A stretch of 34,422 bases of DNA. Source: a virus. This document shows positions 12,321 through 17,948 of this stretch, piece after piece. Each line of letters begins with the position of its first letter. Within the stretch, counting starts at the first letter, position 1. The stretch spans positions 1 through 34,422 of IMG/VR virus record IMGVR_UViG_3300049856_000083; one strand, written 5' to 3'. A program made the translations under genes and the position numbers. The notes below the pieces were generated by a model, which was not told where the DNA came from, made no database searches, and worked only from the letters and a program-made list of their open reading frames with translations.

Positions 12321-12619
12321 GGTTGCAGATACTGGCGCTTGCATTCTGCCCATGCCTGCGACCACAAGTCGCGCTGCGCATCGTCCTGAATGTCGAGGGG
12401 CGGCAGACCTTCAACCTTGCCCCAAGCCGTCTCCATGACGACATTGGCGTCGCAAAAGTCGTGTGTGTGACAGATGAGCGGGTTCGGCTCCGCAGCGTTG
12501 CGGCGGCAGACTTCGCGCATTTCTTCCGTGCTCATTTCCACGTCCAGCACGTCGAAGAAGGCGCGAGCAAGAGCCTCTACCGTGAGCGCGTTGAACTTGA
12601 TGTCGATGATCTTTTTCAA
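12317..12619 (-). CDS. unrecognised protein, 100 residues
   Basis: It starts with TTG at 12619, overlapping the TGA of the gene upstream (TTGA), and reads MKKIIDIKFNALTVEALARA. A helical first part is followed by FFDVLDVEMSTEEMREVCRR and a segment with three spaced His/Cys (LICHTHDFCDANV) that might bind a metal. The end is aromatic and basic. The rare start and tight overlap suggest translation only by coupling. No family is recognised. Confidence 0.6.
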   Translation of the reverse strand: MKKIIDIKFNALTVEALARAFFDVLDVEMSTEEMREVCRRNAAEPNPLICHTHDFCDANVVMETAWGKVEGLPPLDIQDDAQRDLWSQAWAECKRQYLQP

Positions 12620-12798
12620 AGCGTCACCCCTTCGACAGCGCGCTCGCTGATCTGCCCGTCGCGATACAACTGATCCACGAACTCCACGAAGGCGCTGCGG
12701 ATCGTGGCGTTGTAATCGTTTTGCCTGCGCCCCGGCAGGCGCTCAAATTGCGGATGGGCAGCCCAGAAGGCGGCGCGGATTTGTTTGTAGAAAAGCAT
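12616..12798 (-). CDS. 60-residue helical protein
   Basis: The product from ATG 12798 reads MLFYKQIRAAFWAAHPQFER and LPGRRQNDYNATIRSAFVEF, ending QLYRDGQISERAVEGVTL. It is helical with conserved-looking aromatic residues and a basic middle (PGRRQNDY) typical of small phage proteins of unknown role. It is separated from the gene upstream by four bases. Longer in-frame versions run through the neighbour and are rejected. Confidence 0.6.
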   Translation of the reverse strand: MLFYKQIRAAFWAAHPQFERLPGRRQNDYNATIRSAFVEFVDQLYRDGQISERAVEGVTL

Positions 12799-12802
12799 GG
12801 CA

Positions 12803-13207
12803 TCAGTCTCCGTGATGTGAAAGCAAGTGGGCGAAGCGCAACCGGGCTTCTTCGGTTTCAAACTGGTACACGCGGATGCGGCGGGCGATGTTGCGCAGCC
12901 GGTAGGCATCGGCGTGGAGCCGGTGTTGATACTCGGCATCCAGCTTGCGCCATCCAGCGCAGCGCGTGCGGTCGTGCCGGTTGATACGGTCATGCATGCC
13001 GCGCTCCAGATCGCGCAGGATGTCAGCGGCGGGCACCGGATACCAGTTCCAGCCGTTGACGTGCTGGCGCGGGTTCACGGTGCATTGGAGCCGCACCTTG
13101 CGCCAGCCGTCCACGTAGGAGCGCAGGCCAACGGCGCGGCCACCCGGCAGGGTGACTACATGGCGATACGGGCGCGCGGTCGATTCGGCGATGATGGCGT
13201 CGATCAT
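12803..13207 (-). CDS. basic unrecognised protein, 134 residues
   Basis: Start ATG 13207, behind GGGGAG within the last codons of the upstream gene. The N-terminal half is beta-rich (HVVTLPGGRAVGLRSYVDGW and RKVRLQCTVNPRQHVNGWNW). The C-terminal half is a basic His/Arg-rich helix (GMHDRINRHDRTRCAGWRKL). Such a beta domain with a basic helix fits nucleic-acid contact, but there is no motif to prove it. Confidence 0.62.
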   Translation of the reverse strand: MIDAIIAESTARPYRHVVTLPGGRAVGLRSYVDGWRKVRLQCTVNPRQHVNGWNWYPVPAADILRDLERGMHDRINRHDRTRCAGWRKLDAEYQHRLHADAYRLRNIARRIRVYQFETEEARLRFAHLLSHHGD

Positions 13208-13209
13208 GG

Positions 13210-13599
13210 TCAAAACTCCCCGCATTCGGCGCGCATCATGCGCATGTCGGCGGCATCCTCTGCCGCGCGCTCGTCAAACTGCTCCAGCGCCTCCACAAGC
13301 AAGGGCGTGGTGCTGCAAGCCTCACGGTTGACCTCAAGCACGCGCCCGAGCGCGCCACAGGGCTGACAAGGCTGGTCATACGCGCCGTTCATGTAGTCGG
13401 CGCGCTCGTCCTCGTCCCATTCGCGCTCGAAGTCCTCGGCGCTAATCGCGCCAAGGGCCAACGAGTGCTTACCATTGCCCCGGCAGGTCGAGCAGATCAC
13501 CCAGACGGCGGGCAGGCGCACATCGACCTCTTGCGCGAACCCGCCAGCCTCCTCGCCCCGTTCACGGTACAGGGTGAACCCGAGCCATTGATCGCTCAT
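13210..13599 (-). CDS. protein with DnaJ-like CxxCxGxG zinc motif
   Basis: The 129-residue product has CSTCRGNGKH (C36, C39) and, after an acidic 35-residue insert (ISAEDFEREWDEDERADYMN), CQPCGALGRV (C78, C81). Two CxxCxGxG-type halves bracketing an insert resemble one zinc unit of the DnaJ cysteine-rich domain. The rest is helical. The ATG at 13599 overlaps the stop upstream. It may act as a small chaperone-like adaptor or bind host DnaK partners; that is only a guess from the motif. Confidence 0.66.
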   Translation of the reverse strand: MSDQWLGFTLYRERGEEAGGFAQEVDVRLPAVWVICSTCRGNGKHSLALGAISAEDFEREWDEDERADYMNGAYDQPCQPCGALGRVLEVNREACSTTPLLVEALEQFDERAAEDAADMRMMRAECGEF

Positions 13600-13862
13600 G
13601 AGCAACACCCGCAGCATGGGGCATCTTCGCAGCGTCCCCGCTTGTTGGTGTAGTGCTCAGCACCGCCGGAGAACCGGGTGTAATTGGAGCCGTACCGCGA
13701 CTGGCGGCGCGGTGCCGATGCTGGCGCACCAGCCACCAGCGCGCGCGCCTCTTGCGCCTTGTCATCTGGCACAAGCCACGCCTTAGCGCGCTTGTCCCAT
13801 GTGCCGCCCAGTGCGCGCAGCGCATCCTTGACCGGATATGTGTTACCGGTGACGGCGATCAT
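13596..13862 (-). CDS. small domain plus Cys-rich tail, 88 residues
   Basis: The start ATG 13862 overlaps the stop upstream (ATGA). The first 45 residues (MIAVTGNTYPVKDALRALGG, then TWDKRAKAWLVPDDKAQEA) follow a pattern often seen in phage and plasmid proteins: strand, helix, Gly-Gly-x-Trp, basic strand. The middle is basic and Ser/Tyr-rich. The C-terminus ends in five cysteines (RGRCEDAPCCGCCS), an unusual cluster that must bind metal or form disulfides. The function of this arrangement is not known to me. Confidence 0.66.
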   Translation of the reverse strand: MIAVTGNTYPVKDALRALGGTWDKRAKAWLVPDDKAQEARALVAGAPASAPRRQSRYGSNYTRFSGGAEHYTNKRGRCEDAPCCGCCS

Positions 13863-14215
13863 ACTGCACACTCCGCAAGATTGGCCTTCGCGCGCGCCCG
13901 CGCCGGGATATGGTCTACCACGTCGGAGAAGTAGCGATCCGCACCCCCCTCGATGGTGTGCACTGCGTAGAGCACGGAGAGCGCGTCGAAATGTTCAGGG
14001 AAGGCCACGGCCACGACAGCCCAGTCACAATCCTCCTCATAGGCATTTCCGCCCGCAAACGTCTCGAAGGCGTGCAGGGCATCGGGCATGGCAGAACGAC
14101 GGGCGGGGGACAGCAGATACCCGCCGTGGCCAGCGGTCGTTACCAGCGTGATGCCTTCGGCGATCTCGCGGACTGTTTGGGATTCGCCCCAAGGCGTGTG
14201 GATGCGGCGGTTCAC
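13859..14215 (-). CDS. protein of unknown function, DUF7007-like
   Basis: The product of 118 residues starts with GTG at 14215, overlapping the TGA upstream. The opening RIHTPWGESQTVREIAEGIT and TAGHGGYLLS match a small phage/plasmid domain that I recall as DUF7007; the assignment is from memory. An acidic middle (GGNAYEEDCDWAVVAVAFPE) and a basic helix at the end follow. No active site is evident. Confidence 0.62.
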   Translation of the reverse strand: MNRRIHTPWGESQTVREIAEGITLVTTAGHGGYLLSPARRSAMPDALHAFETFAGGNAYEEDCDWAVVAVAFPEHFDALSVLYAVHTIEGGADRYFSDVVDHIPARARAKANLAECAV

Positions 14216-14376
14216 AGCGCACCCCCTTCCAGTCTCCGGGCCAGCAGGTACAGGCACAGGGGCACGCCACGCTTGGCACAGAACCGGCCAGCGGCAGCCA
14301 CGCCCCATTGCCGGGTGTGTGTGGCAGCGCGCAGGGCCAGCGCCGCGTGCGGGTGGACTTCGGTGATGCGGCTCAT
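14212..14376 (-). CDS. 54-residue unrecognised protein
   Basis: Read from ATG 14376, which overlaps the TGA of the first gene. The sequence MSRITEVHPHAALALRAATH continues TRQWGVAAAGRFCAKRGVPL and ends in a helix (CLYLLARRLEGGAL). It is small, Ala/Arg-rich and probably helical. Its position in a chain of overlaps supports that it is translated. Confidence 0.58.
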   Translation of the reverse strand: MSRITEVHPHAALALRAATHTRQWGVAAAGRFCAKRGVPLCLYLLARRLEGGAL

Positions 14377-14600
14377 GATTTTGCCGCCGCTGCGGTGGCC
14401 GCCTTGATTTCCTTCGCCGACCACTGGCTGGCGATGGCACGCGCAAGCTTCTGCTCGTCAATGGCAATCTGGAGCAGGTATTGCTCGGCCTCGGCGAACA
14501 GGCGGGCGCGTTCGGCTTGGAGTTTGCCGATGGCATCAACCTGTCGAAGAATGGGCGCGCCAACCTCATGCAAGTGCGGCGCGTATTTGGATGCGAGCAT
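14373..14600 (-). CDS. first gene of leftward operon, helical protein, 75 residues
   Basis: Start ATG 14600 with AGGAGAG 8 bases upstream; a longer frame would begin close to the predicted transcript start and is not needed. The product MLASKYAPHLHEVGAPILRQ continues with a long Ala/Glu/Gln helix (LQAERARLFAEAEQYLLQIA) and ends in an Ala-rich basic tail. A helical bundle or coiled coil is likely. As promoter-proximal gene it should be well expressed. Function unknown. Confidence 0.66.
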   Translation of the reverse strand: MLASKYAPHLHEVGAPILRQVDAIGKLQAERARLFAEAEQYLLQIAIDEQKLARAIASQWSAKEIKAATAAAAKS

Positions 14601-14646
14601 TCGATTCTCTCCTCTGATAGTGGCCTCTGCCAAGGCCGGAACATGT

Positions 14647-14697
14647 ATTATAGGACAATATGCCCTATGGTGTCAAGCGATATTTGCTATTCGCAAA
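14647..14697 (-). promoter_or_regulatory. strong leftward promoter with two operator-like palindromes
   Basis: On the minus strand TTGACA (14676-14671) and TATAAT (14652-14647) both match the sigma70 consensus exactly, 18 bases apart. Between them ATAGGACA and TGCCCTAT (14651-14669) form an 8-bp inverted repeat with one mismatch and 3-base centre. Upstream of the -35 a second palindrome, TTTGC-N5-GCAAA, lies at 14683-14697. A repressor binding between -35 and -10 would block initiation. It drives the 23-gene leftward operon. Confidence 0.75.
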
Positions 14698-14700
14698 CAG

Positions 14701-15225
14701 CATATATCCCACCATACGGAATAAAGGGTCAGAGTAGAACTGACCGGCAGTCAGGAAATAAATGGGGACAGAGTTGGAAATCCTTGCGCCCAGCGCGCGC
14801 GCCGGTGTAACGTCCTCCCCCAGATCGACCTCGGAATAGGCCGATGCTCACACCCCGGCCCCGCGAACGGATGCAAAACCAGCAGCGCGAGGAGAAAGCC
14901 AAGGCCTTCCGGCCAGCAGATCGGGAGCAACACAGGGCACTGCGGGAACAGAGGGGCGAAACACCCAACGGGGCGGCGAAGCCAGCACCCCAACCCTCGA
15001 AAGGCTGGCGAGTCAGCGATACCGGCGGCCGGTCCATCGACCCCCCGTACCCCTGTAAAGGCCACCAGATCGCACCCTCGCGCTCTGGGAGGCACCGGCT
15101 CGCCCGCCGTGTGCCTCTGGCTGAGTCCGCTCCTCCAGCAGCCAGATGAGGAACATCACACCCAACAGGCACCGGCAGAATGCGTATACACTGCGCAGGT
15201 TTTCAAGACCACAAAGAGGCGCACG
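14701..15225. other. gene-free stretch, possible foreign remnant
   Basis: About 525 bases with no convincing gene. Several frames stay open on both strands (plus 14844-15149, minus 14751-15095), which in GC-rich DNA is expected by chance, and none has a good ribosome binding site. At 14726-14775 the phrases GGGTCAGAGTA and AAATGGGGACAGA recall non-coding sequence found beside IS200-like REP-associated transposases. This is a weak memory-based likeness. The stretch separates the leftward operon from the packaging genes; no clear rightward promoter for terS is seen. Confidence 0.35.
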
Positions 15226-15987
15226 ATGAGCGAGTCAGTCGAGCAAAAAAAAACGTGGCTGGATGAGGCAATGTGCGATGCAACATCGCCCAACATTGTC
15301 ATCCCAGAGATAATTGATAAAAAAAAACAACATGTGACCAAAATTGTCACATGTGACGAAAAACGTCACATCAATTCGTTGTTGGGAGACAACAGTTCCG
15401 CGCTTCCACGCCGGGTGGCGTCTCTGACCGGCCCCGAGTTGGTGGCGTTGCGCTCGGAGTGGGCGGCCGGTGCGATGACGGTGCAGCAGATGTGCGACAT
15501 GTGGGGCGTGTCGCGGGTGGAGTTGATGCGCGAGTCGGTCAAGTGGGGTCAGCGTGCGGTGCGCGATGAGTACCGGGCGAGGCTGGCCGAGGGTTTGATC
15601 GACGAGGAGGCGGCTATAGGCAAGGTCGCTAACGAGGGGTTCGATACCCTGCCGCGTGATTCGAGTGCGGCGGTTGATCGGGCGGTGGCTCGGGCGGTGG
15701 ACGTGGTGCGGCATCACAAGTCGGATGTGGCCGAGGCCCGCGCGATGGCCATGAGCGTGCTCCGGCAGGCCGATGACGGCGATCTCACCCTCCCGCAGCG
15801 CGCCACAGTGCTCGACAAAGCTGTGAGCGCACTCGCCAAAGCGATCACCCTGGAGCGCCAAGCCTATGGAATCGTCGATGACCCCGCCGGCAACACCGAT
15901 GCCGTCGTGCCACTCGAAGAACGGCTGCGCGCATACACCAAATCGGGCGGCATCCTCACCCCTCCCGCAGCGGGCAAGGCAGCATGA
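15226..15987 (+). CDS. terS: terminase small subunit (probable)
   Basis: The 253-residue product lies upstream of the large subunit and has an HTH at about residues 84-105 (MTVQQMCDMWGVSRVELMRE), as small terminases use to bind packaging sites. The C-terminal two-thirds is Ala/Arg-rich helix with a mid-section LRQADDGDLTLPQRATVLDK. The first 50 residues are encoded by an AT-rich segment with two runs of nine A (15245-15253, 15319-15327) and a cluster of palindromic arms (15332-15371), unlike the GC-rich remainder. ATG 15226 has a weak AGAGG upstream; a longer frame begins in the empty region and is not chosen. Five small genes separate it from terL. Assignment rests on position and HTH, so it is probable and not certain. 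Confidence 0.66.
   Translation: MSESVEQKKTWLDEAMCDATSPNIVIPEIIDKKKQHVTKIVTCDEKRHINSLLGDNSSALPRRVASLTGPELVALRSEWAAGAMTVQQMCDMWGVSRVELMRESVKWGQRAVRDEYRARLAEGLIDEEAAIGKVANEGFDTLPRDSSAAVDRAVARAVDVVRHHKSDVAEARAMAMSVLRQADDGDLTLPQRATVLDKAVSALAKAITLERQAYGIVDDPAGNTDAVVPLEERLRAYTKSGGILTPPAAGKAA
15332..15371 (+). repeat. alternating ATGTGAC / GTCACAT arms in terS
   Basis: ATGTGAC at 15332-15338 and 15351-15357 alternates with GTCACAT at 15346-15352 and 15365-15371. Each pair is a perfect 7-bp inverted repeat with a 7-base spacer. The unit repeats every 19 bp, and the middle forms a 12-bp palindrome, GTCACATGTGAC. It sits inside terS in an AT-rich context with A tracts on the left. A protein-binding site such as pac is suspected. 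Confidence 0.7.
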
Positions 15988-16163
15988 CCACGGCACGGCC
16001 CCGACACCCTGCCTCACGACGAGTTGGTACCATGCGCCCAAGGTCGACTCAGCAGGGGCCGGTGTTTTCGTCTTTACCCATCATTCCAGACGTTGAATAC
16101 GTCCGGCAAGCGCGAGTGTGCGACCGGAGTCTGGTGTATTGCGACCGCTTTTCCCTGCCATAA
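15984..16163 (+). CDS. 59-residue basic protein coupled to terS
   Basis: A short frame from ATG 15984, overlapping the TGA of terS (ATGA), to TAA 16161-16163. The product starts MTTARPRHPASRRVGTMRPR and ends VCDRSLVYCDRFSLP. It is Arg-rich at the N-terminus and has two cysteines near the end. The overlap with terS and stop before the next gene support it, but no homologue is known to me. A start at 16032 would give a 43-residue version. Confidence 0.48.
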   Translation: MTTARPRHPASRRVGTMRPRSTQQGPVFSSLPIIPDVEYVRQARVCDRSLVYCDRFSLP

Positions 16164-16166
16164 TCC

Positions 16167-16189
16167 GGGACTCCAAGAGGGTGAACCTG
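16167..16189 (+). repeat. direct repeat, copy 1
   Basis: GGGACTCC followed by five variable bases and GGTGAACCTG. The second copy at 16355-16377 has the same 18 fixed bases. The first copy stands just before the binding site of the small gene 16203-16397, the second near that gene's end. A third partial match, GGTGTGAACCTG, lies at about 16304-16315. An upstream CCGGAGTC (16124-16131) can pair with GACTCC of copy 1. Confidence 0.6.
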
Positions 16190-16202
16190 TGAGGAACTGC
16201 TG

Positions 16203-16397
16203 ATGCCAAGAGGTAGGGTTGCCGCGCCTTTTCAGATGAACCCGAAGGAGTTGCGAGCGGGGATGAATCGAGCGATTCGGTCTGGCATAAATGGGTCCCA
16301 TCTTGGTGTGAACCTGAAGGGTGAAAAAAAATCGGAAACTCCGTTGGTAAAAGTGGGACTCCGGAATGGTGAACCTGCCGATGGCCGGCGCAGTTGA
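16203..16397 (+). CDS. small basic protein, 64 residues
   Basis: ATG 16203 follows GAGGAACTGCTG (GAGGA at 16191-16195). The product MPRGRVAAPFQMNPKELRAG continues MNRAIRSGINGSHLGVNLKG with a Lys-rich end, so it is helical and basic with no cysteine. Its DNA contains the second copy of the 23-base direct repeat and the first arm of the palindrome group at 16393-16424. No family is recognised. Confidence 0.55.
   Translation: MPRGRVAAPFQMNPKELRAGMNRAIRSGINGSHLGVNLKGEKKSETPLVKVGLRNGEPADGRRS
16355..16377 (+). repeat. direct repeat, copy 2
   Basis: GGGACTCCGGAATGGTGAAC and on to CCTG at 16377, the same as copy 1 (16167-16189) except for five central bases. In this copy the sequence is translated as part of the small gene 16203-16397 (residues GLRNGEPA), while copy 1 is untranslated, so the conservation is unlikely to be for protein sequence. 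Confidence 0.6.
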
Positions 16398-16424
16398 ACT
16401 TTGCTTTTGTTCAACTTGTTGAAC
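16393..16424 (+). repeat. three alternating GTTGAAC/GTTCAAC arms upstream of promoter
   Basis: GTTGAAC at 16393-16399, GTTCAAC at 16409-16415 and GTTGAAC at 16418-16424. The right two form a tight palindrome with a 2-base centre, the left two a hairpin with a 9-base loop. They end 34 bases before the -35 at 16459 and overlap the stop of the small gene upstream. A repressor or activator site, or two exclusive RNA hairpins, could be built from them. Confidence 0.6.
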
Positions 16425-16458
16425 GGTTGTGCGGGGTGATGAAGCGGGATGGAAAGTG

Positions 16459-16487
16459 TTGACTGGCGGCGCGATGTGTGTTATATT
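16459..16487 (+). promoter_or_regulatory. rightward sigma70-type promoter before metallopeptidase gene
   Basis: TTGACT at 16459-16464 and TATATT at 16482-16487 are 17 bases apart and both are one base from consensus. The expected start of transcription, 6-7 bases after the -10, falls at about 16493-16494, on the ATG of the metallopeptidase gene. It probably supplies the packaging genes downstream. Confidence 0.62.
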
Positions 16488-16493
16488 TATTCC

Positions 16494-16943
16494 ATGCAGA
16501 CCATCGTGCGAGGCAAGAGGCCACCGAATTTCGAGCGTATTGCCGCAGTGTTCCCCGGCGCGCGCGGCAAGGGCACGATCTTCTCGTATGGTGATCGCAT
16601 CTACCTGCCGGACGGCGGCAACCTGTCGCGGGAGTTGATGGCGCATGAGGGCATGCACGGCATGCGGCAGATCGACATGGGTGTCGAGGTGTGGTGGGAT
16701 GAATACCTGCGCAACCCTGCGTTCATGTTCGAGGAGGAGTTGCTGGCGCACCGGGCTGAGTATGCTGCGTACCGGGCTGGACGGCATGGGCGGTCGCGCG
16801 CCGGGCACCTGCACATAATTGCCGAGCGGTTGAGTGGGACGCTGTACGGGAACGTGGTGACGTATGCGGGCGCGGTTGATCTCATCACAAAGGGTGGGTT
16901 TGGTGTGATAGAGATAAAGGCGCGCGAGGTTGAGGAGGCGTGA
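16494..16943 (+). CDS. zincin-like metallopeptidase
   Basis: Taking ATG 16494 the product has 149 residues with HEGMH at 51-55 (AHEGMHGMRQ), the HExxH zinc motif, followed by an acidic helix with EEELLAHRAEYAAY (E80/E81 possible third ligand), as in gluzincin-like phage proteins. The motif is preceded by a short beta part (FSYGDRIYLPDGG). Fold and motif point to a zinc peptidase or inactive relative; the target is unknown. An ATG at 16449 gives 15 more residues, but that region contains the promoter. With ATG 16494 the mRNA would be leaderless, as the start lies about where transcription begins. The stop overlaps the next start. Confidence 0.72.
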   Translation: MQTIVRGKRPPNFERIAAVFPGARGKGTIFSYGDRIYLPDGGNLSRELMAHEGMHGMRQIDMGVEVWWDEYLRNPAFMFEEELLAHRAEYAAYRAGRHGRSRAGHLHIIAERLSGTLYGNVVTYAGAVDLITKGGFGVIEIKAREVEEA

Positions 16944-17329
16944 TGGCTGAAACCATTGATGGTGATTCTATTCAGGGTGTGATAAATGCCGTGGCGGCGC
17001 GCCGCAAGGAAGATTCTGAAAACGCAGTTGCCGGCGTGGCGCGGATTGATGGCGGGCAGAATGGGGCGATCGCAGCGGTTGGTGTGGCGATGCTGCGCGC
17101 TGTCCCAACGCCGAACGTGCTGACCCTGGCGCCGAAGCGCGCACCGAGCGGGCTGGCCGATGATCTGCGCAAACTCGCAGACCAGGTGGATGCCGGCGCG
17201 GTCACGGAGGCTGCCATCGTATTCTCCGATGACAAGCACTACCAGTACATCTGGGGCGCATCGAAGGCGCAAAGCGTTCTTCTGGCAACGCTGTTGCAGG
17301 CGCGCGCCATTCGGAATATGGAAACTTGA
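16943..17329 (+). CDS. unrecognised protein, 128 residues
   Basis: ATG 16943 overlaps the previous TGA and has GAGGAGG at 16932-16938; GTG 16940 is too close to that site. The product begins MAETIDGDSIQGVINAVAAR and is Ala-rich with a Gly/Ala beta part (GGQNGAIAAVGVAMLRAVPT). Later LADDLRKLADQVDAGAVTEA is followed by AAIVFSDDKHYQYIWGASKA. The end (residues 85-128) resembles small phage proteins that carry an acidic-aromatic strand and a helix; function unknown. It is translated with the metallopeptidase and packaging genes. Confidence 0.66.
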   Translation: MAETIDGDSIQGVINAVAARRKEDSENAVAGVARIDGGQNGAIAAVGVAMLRAVPTPNVLTLAPKRAPSGLADDLRKLADQVDAGAVTEAAIVFSDDKHYQYIWGASKAQSVLLATLLQARAIRNMET

Positions 17330-17664
17330 TGGCGGCCCGAAAATCGTCTGGCCGCTCTGCGTTCCCGCCACCGGTTGCGCATTCGGTTCCGATGCCACTA
17401 GGTTTGATGACGCTGCCGATCGGTGACTTCGTGGCCACGATTGAGTCTCCGGCACCTGGCACGATCGAGGAATTCGACCGTATCTCGCGCGAGTTTTGTG
17501 AGAAATACTGGATTCCGTACCGCGGTCTTGGTACGTGGGCGGTTCCTGACGAAAGTGCCCCACCGGTAGCCCTTAGATTCCACGAAAGGCCATATATTCC
17601 ACCGCCTGTAGTGGTCGCGGACGCCGGGCCCACTCCACCGATCACCGCGGACCTGTTTGCATGA
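17329..17664 (+). CDS. unrecognised protein, 111 residues
   Basis: ATG 17329 overlaps the TGA of the previous gene; no strong binding site is seen. The product begins MAARKSSGRSAFPPPVAHSV and is Pro-rich. A central helix IEEFDRISREFCEKYWIPYR is followed by LGTWAVPDESAPPVALRF and a Pro-rich tail (YIPPPVVVADAGPTPPITAD). It looks like a partially disordered adaptor. No family is recognised. Confidence 0.64.
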   Translation: MAARKSSGRSAFPPPVAHSVPMPLGLMTLPIGDFVATIESPAPGTIEEFDRISREFCEKYWIPYRGLGTWAVPDESAPPVALRFHERPYIPPPVVVADAGPTPPITADLFA

Positions 17665-17948
17665 GAGCCGCCAAGATAGACGCCAACCAGACCGTGATAA
17701 TCCAGGCGCTGCGCAAGGCGGGTGCCAGTGTGCAACCGCTTCACACGGTCGGCGGCGGGGTGCCTGACCTGCTTTGCGGGTTCCGCGGCCGAAACTATCT
17801 ACTCGAAGTCAAGGACGGCTCAAAACCACCAAGCGCTCAGAAATTGACGCCAGATCAGGTGATTTGGCATGACCTGTGGCGCGGTGATGTGTGCTTGGTG
17901 AGAACGCCGGAAGAAGCCATCGCATTTGTCTTGCAGAGGGCGGAATGA
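17661..17948 (+). CDS. VRR-NUC/PD-(D/E)XK-like nuclease domain protein
   Basis: The 95-residue product shows the restriction-fold active-site pattern: GGGVPDLLCG (D36), then LLEVKDG (E49, K51). The first helix (TVIIQALRKAGASVQPLHTV) and the later IWHDLWRGDVCLVRTPEEAI are typical of stand-alone VRR-NUC-like phage nucleases, which cut branched or damaged DNA. Here it sits just before the large terminase, so a helper role in packaging or DNA maturation is possible. ATG 17661 overlaps the previous TGA and its own TGA overlaps the terL start. Confidence 0.75.
   Translation: MRAAKIDANQTVIIQALRKAGASVQPLHTVGGGVPDLLCGFRGRNYLLEVKDGSKPPSAQKLTPDQVIWHDLWRGDVCLVRTPEEAIAFVLQRAE

Noticed and set aside
14844-15149. 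101-residue plus-strand frame in the gene-free stretch
   Set aside because: No binding site, low-complexity Arg/Pro-rich product and equally open frames on the other strand.
15332-15371. CRP binding sites in terS
   Set aside because: CRP needs TGTGA-N6-TCACA. Here the spacing between TGTGA and TCACA is 9, so the likeness is only in the half-sites.
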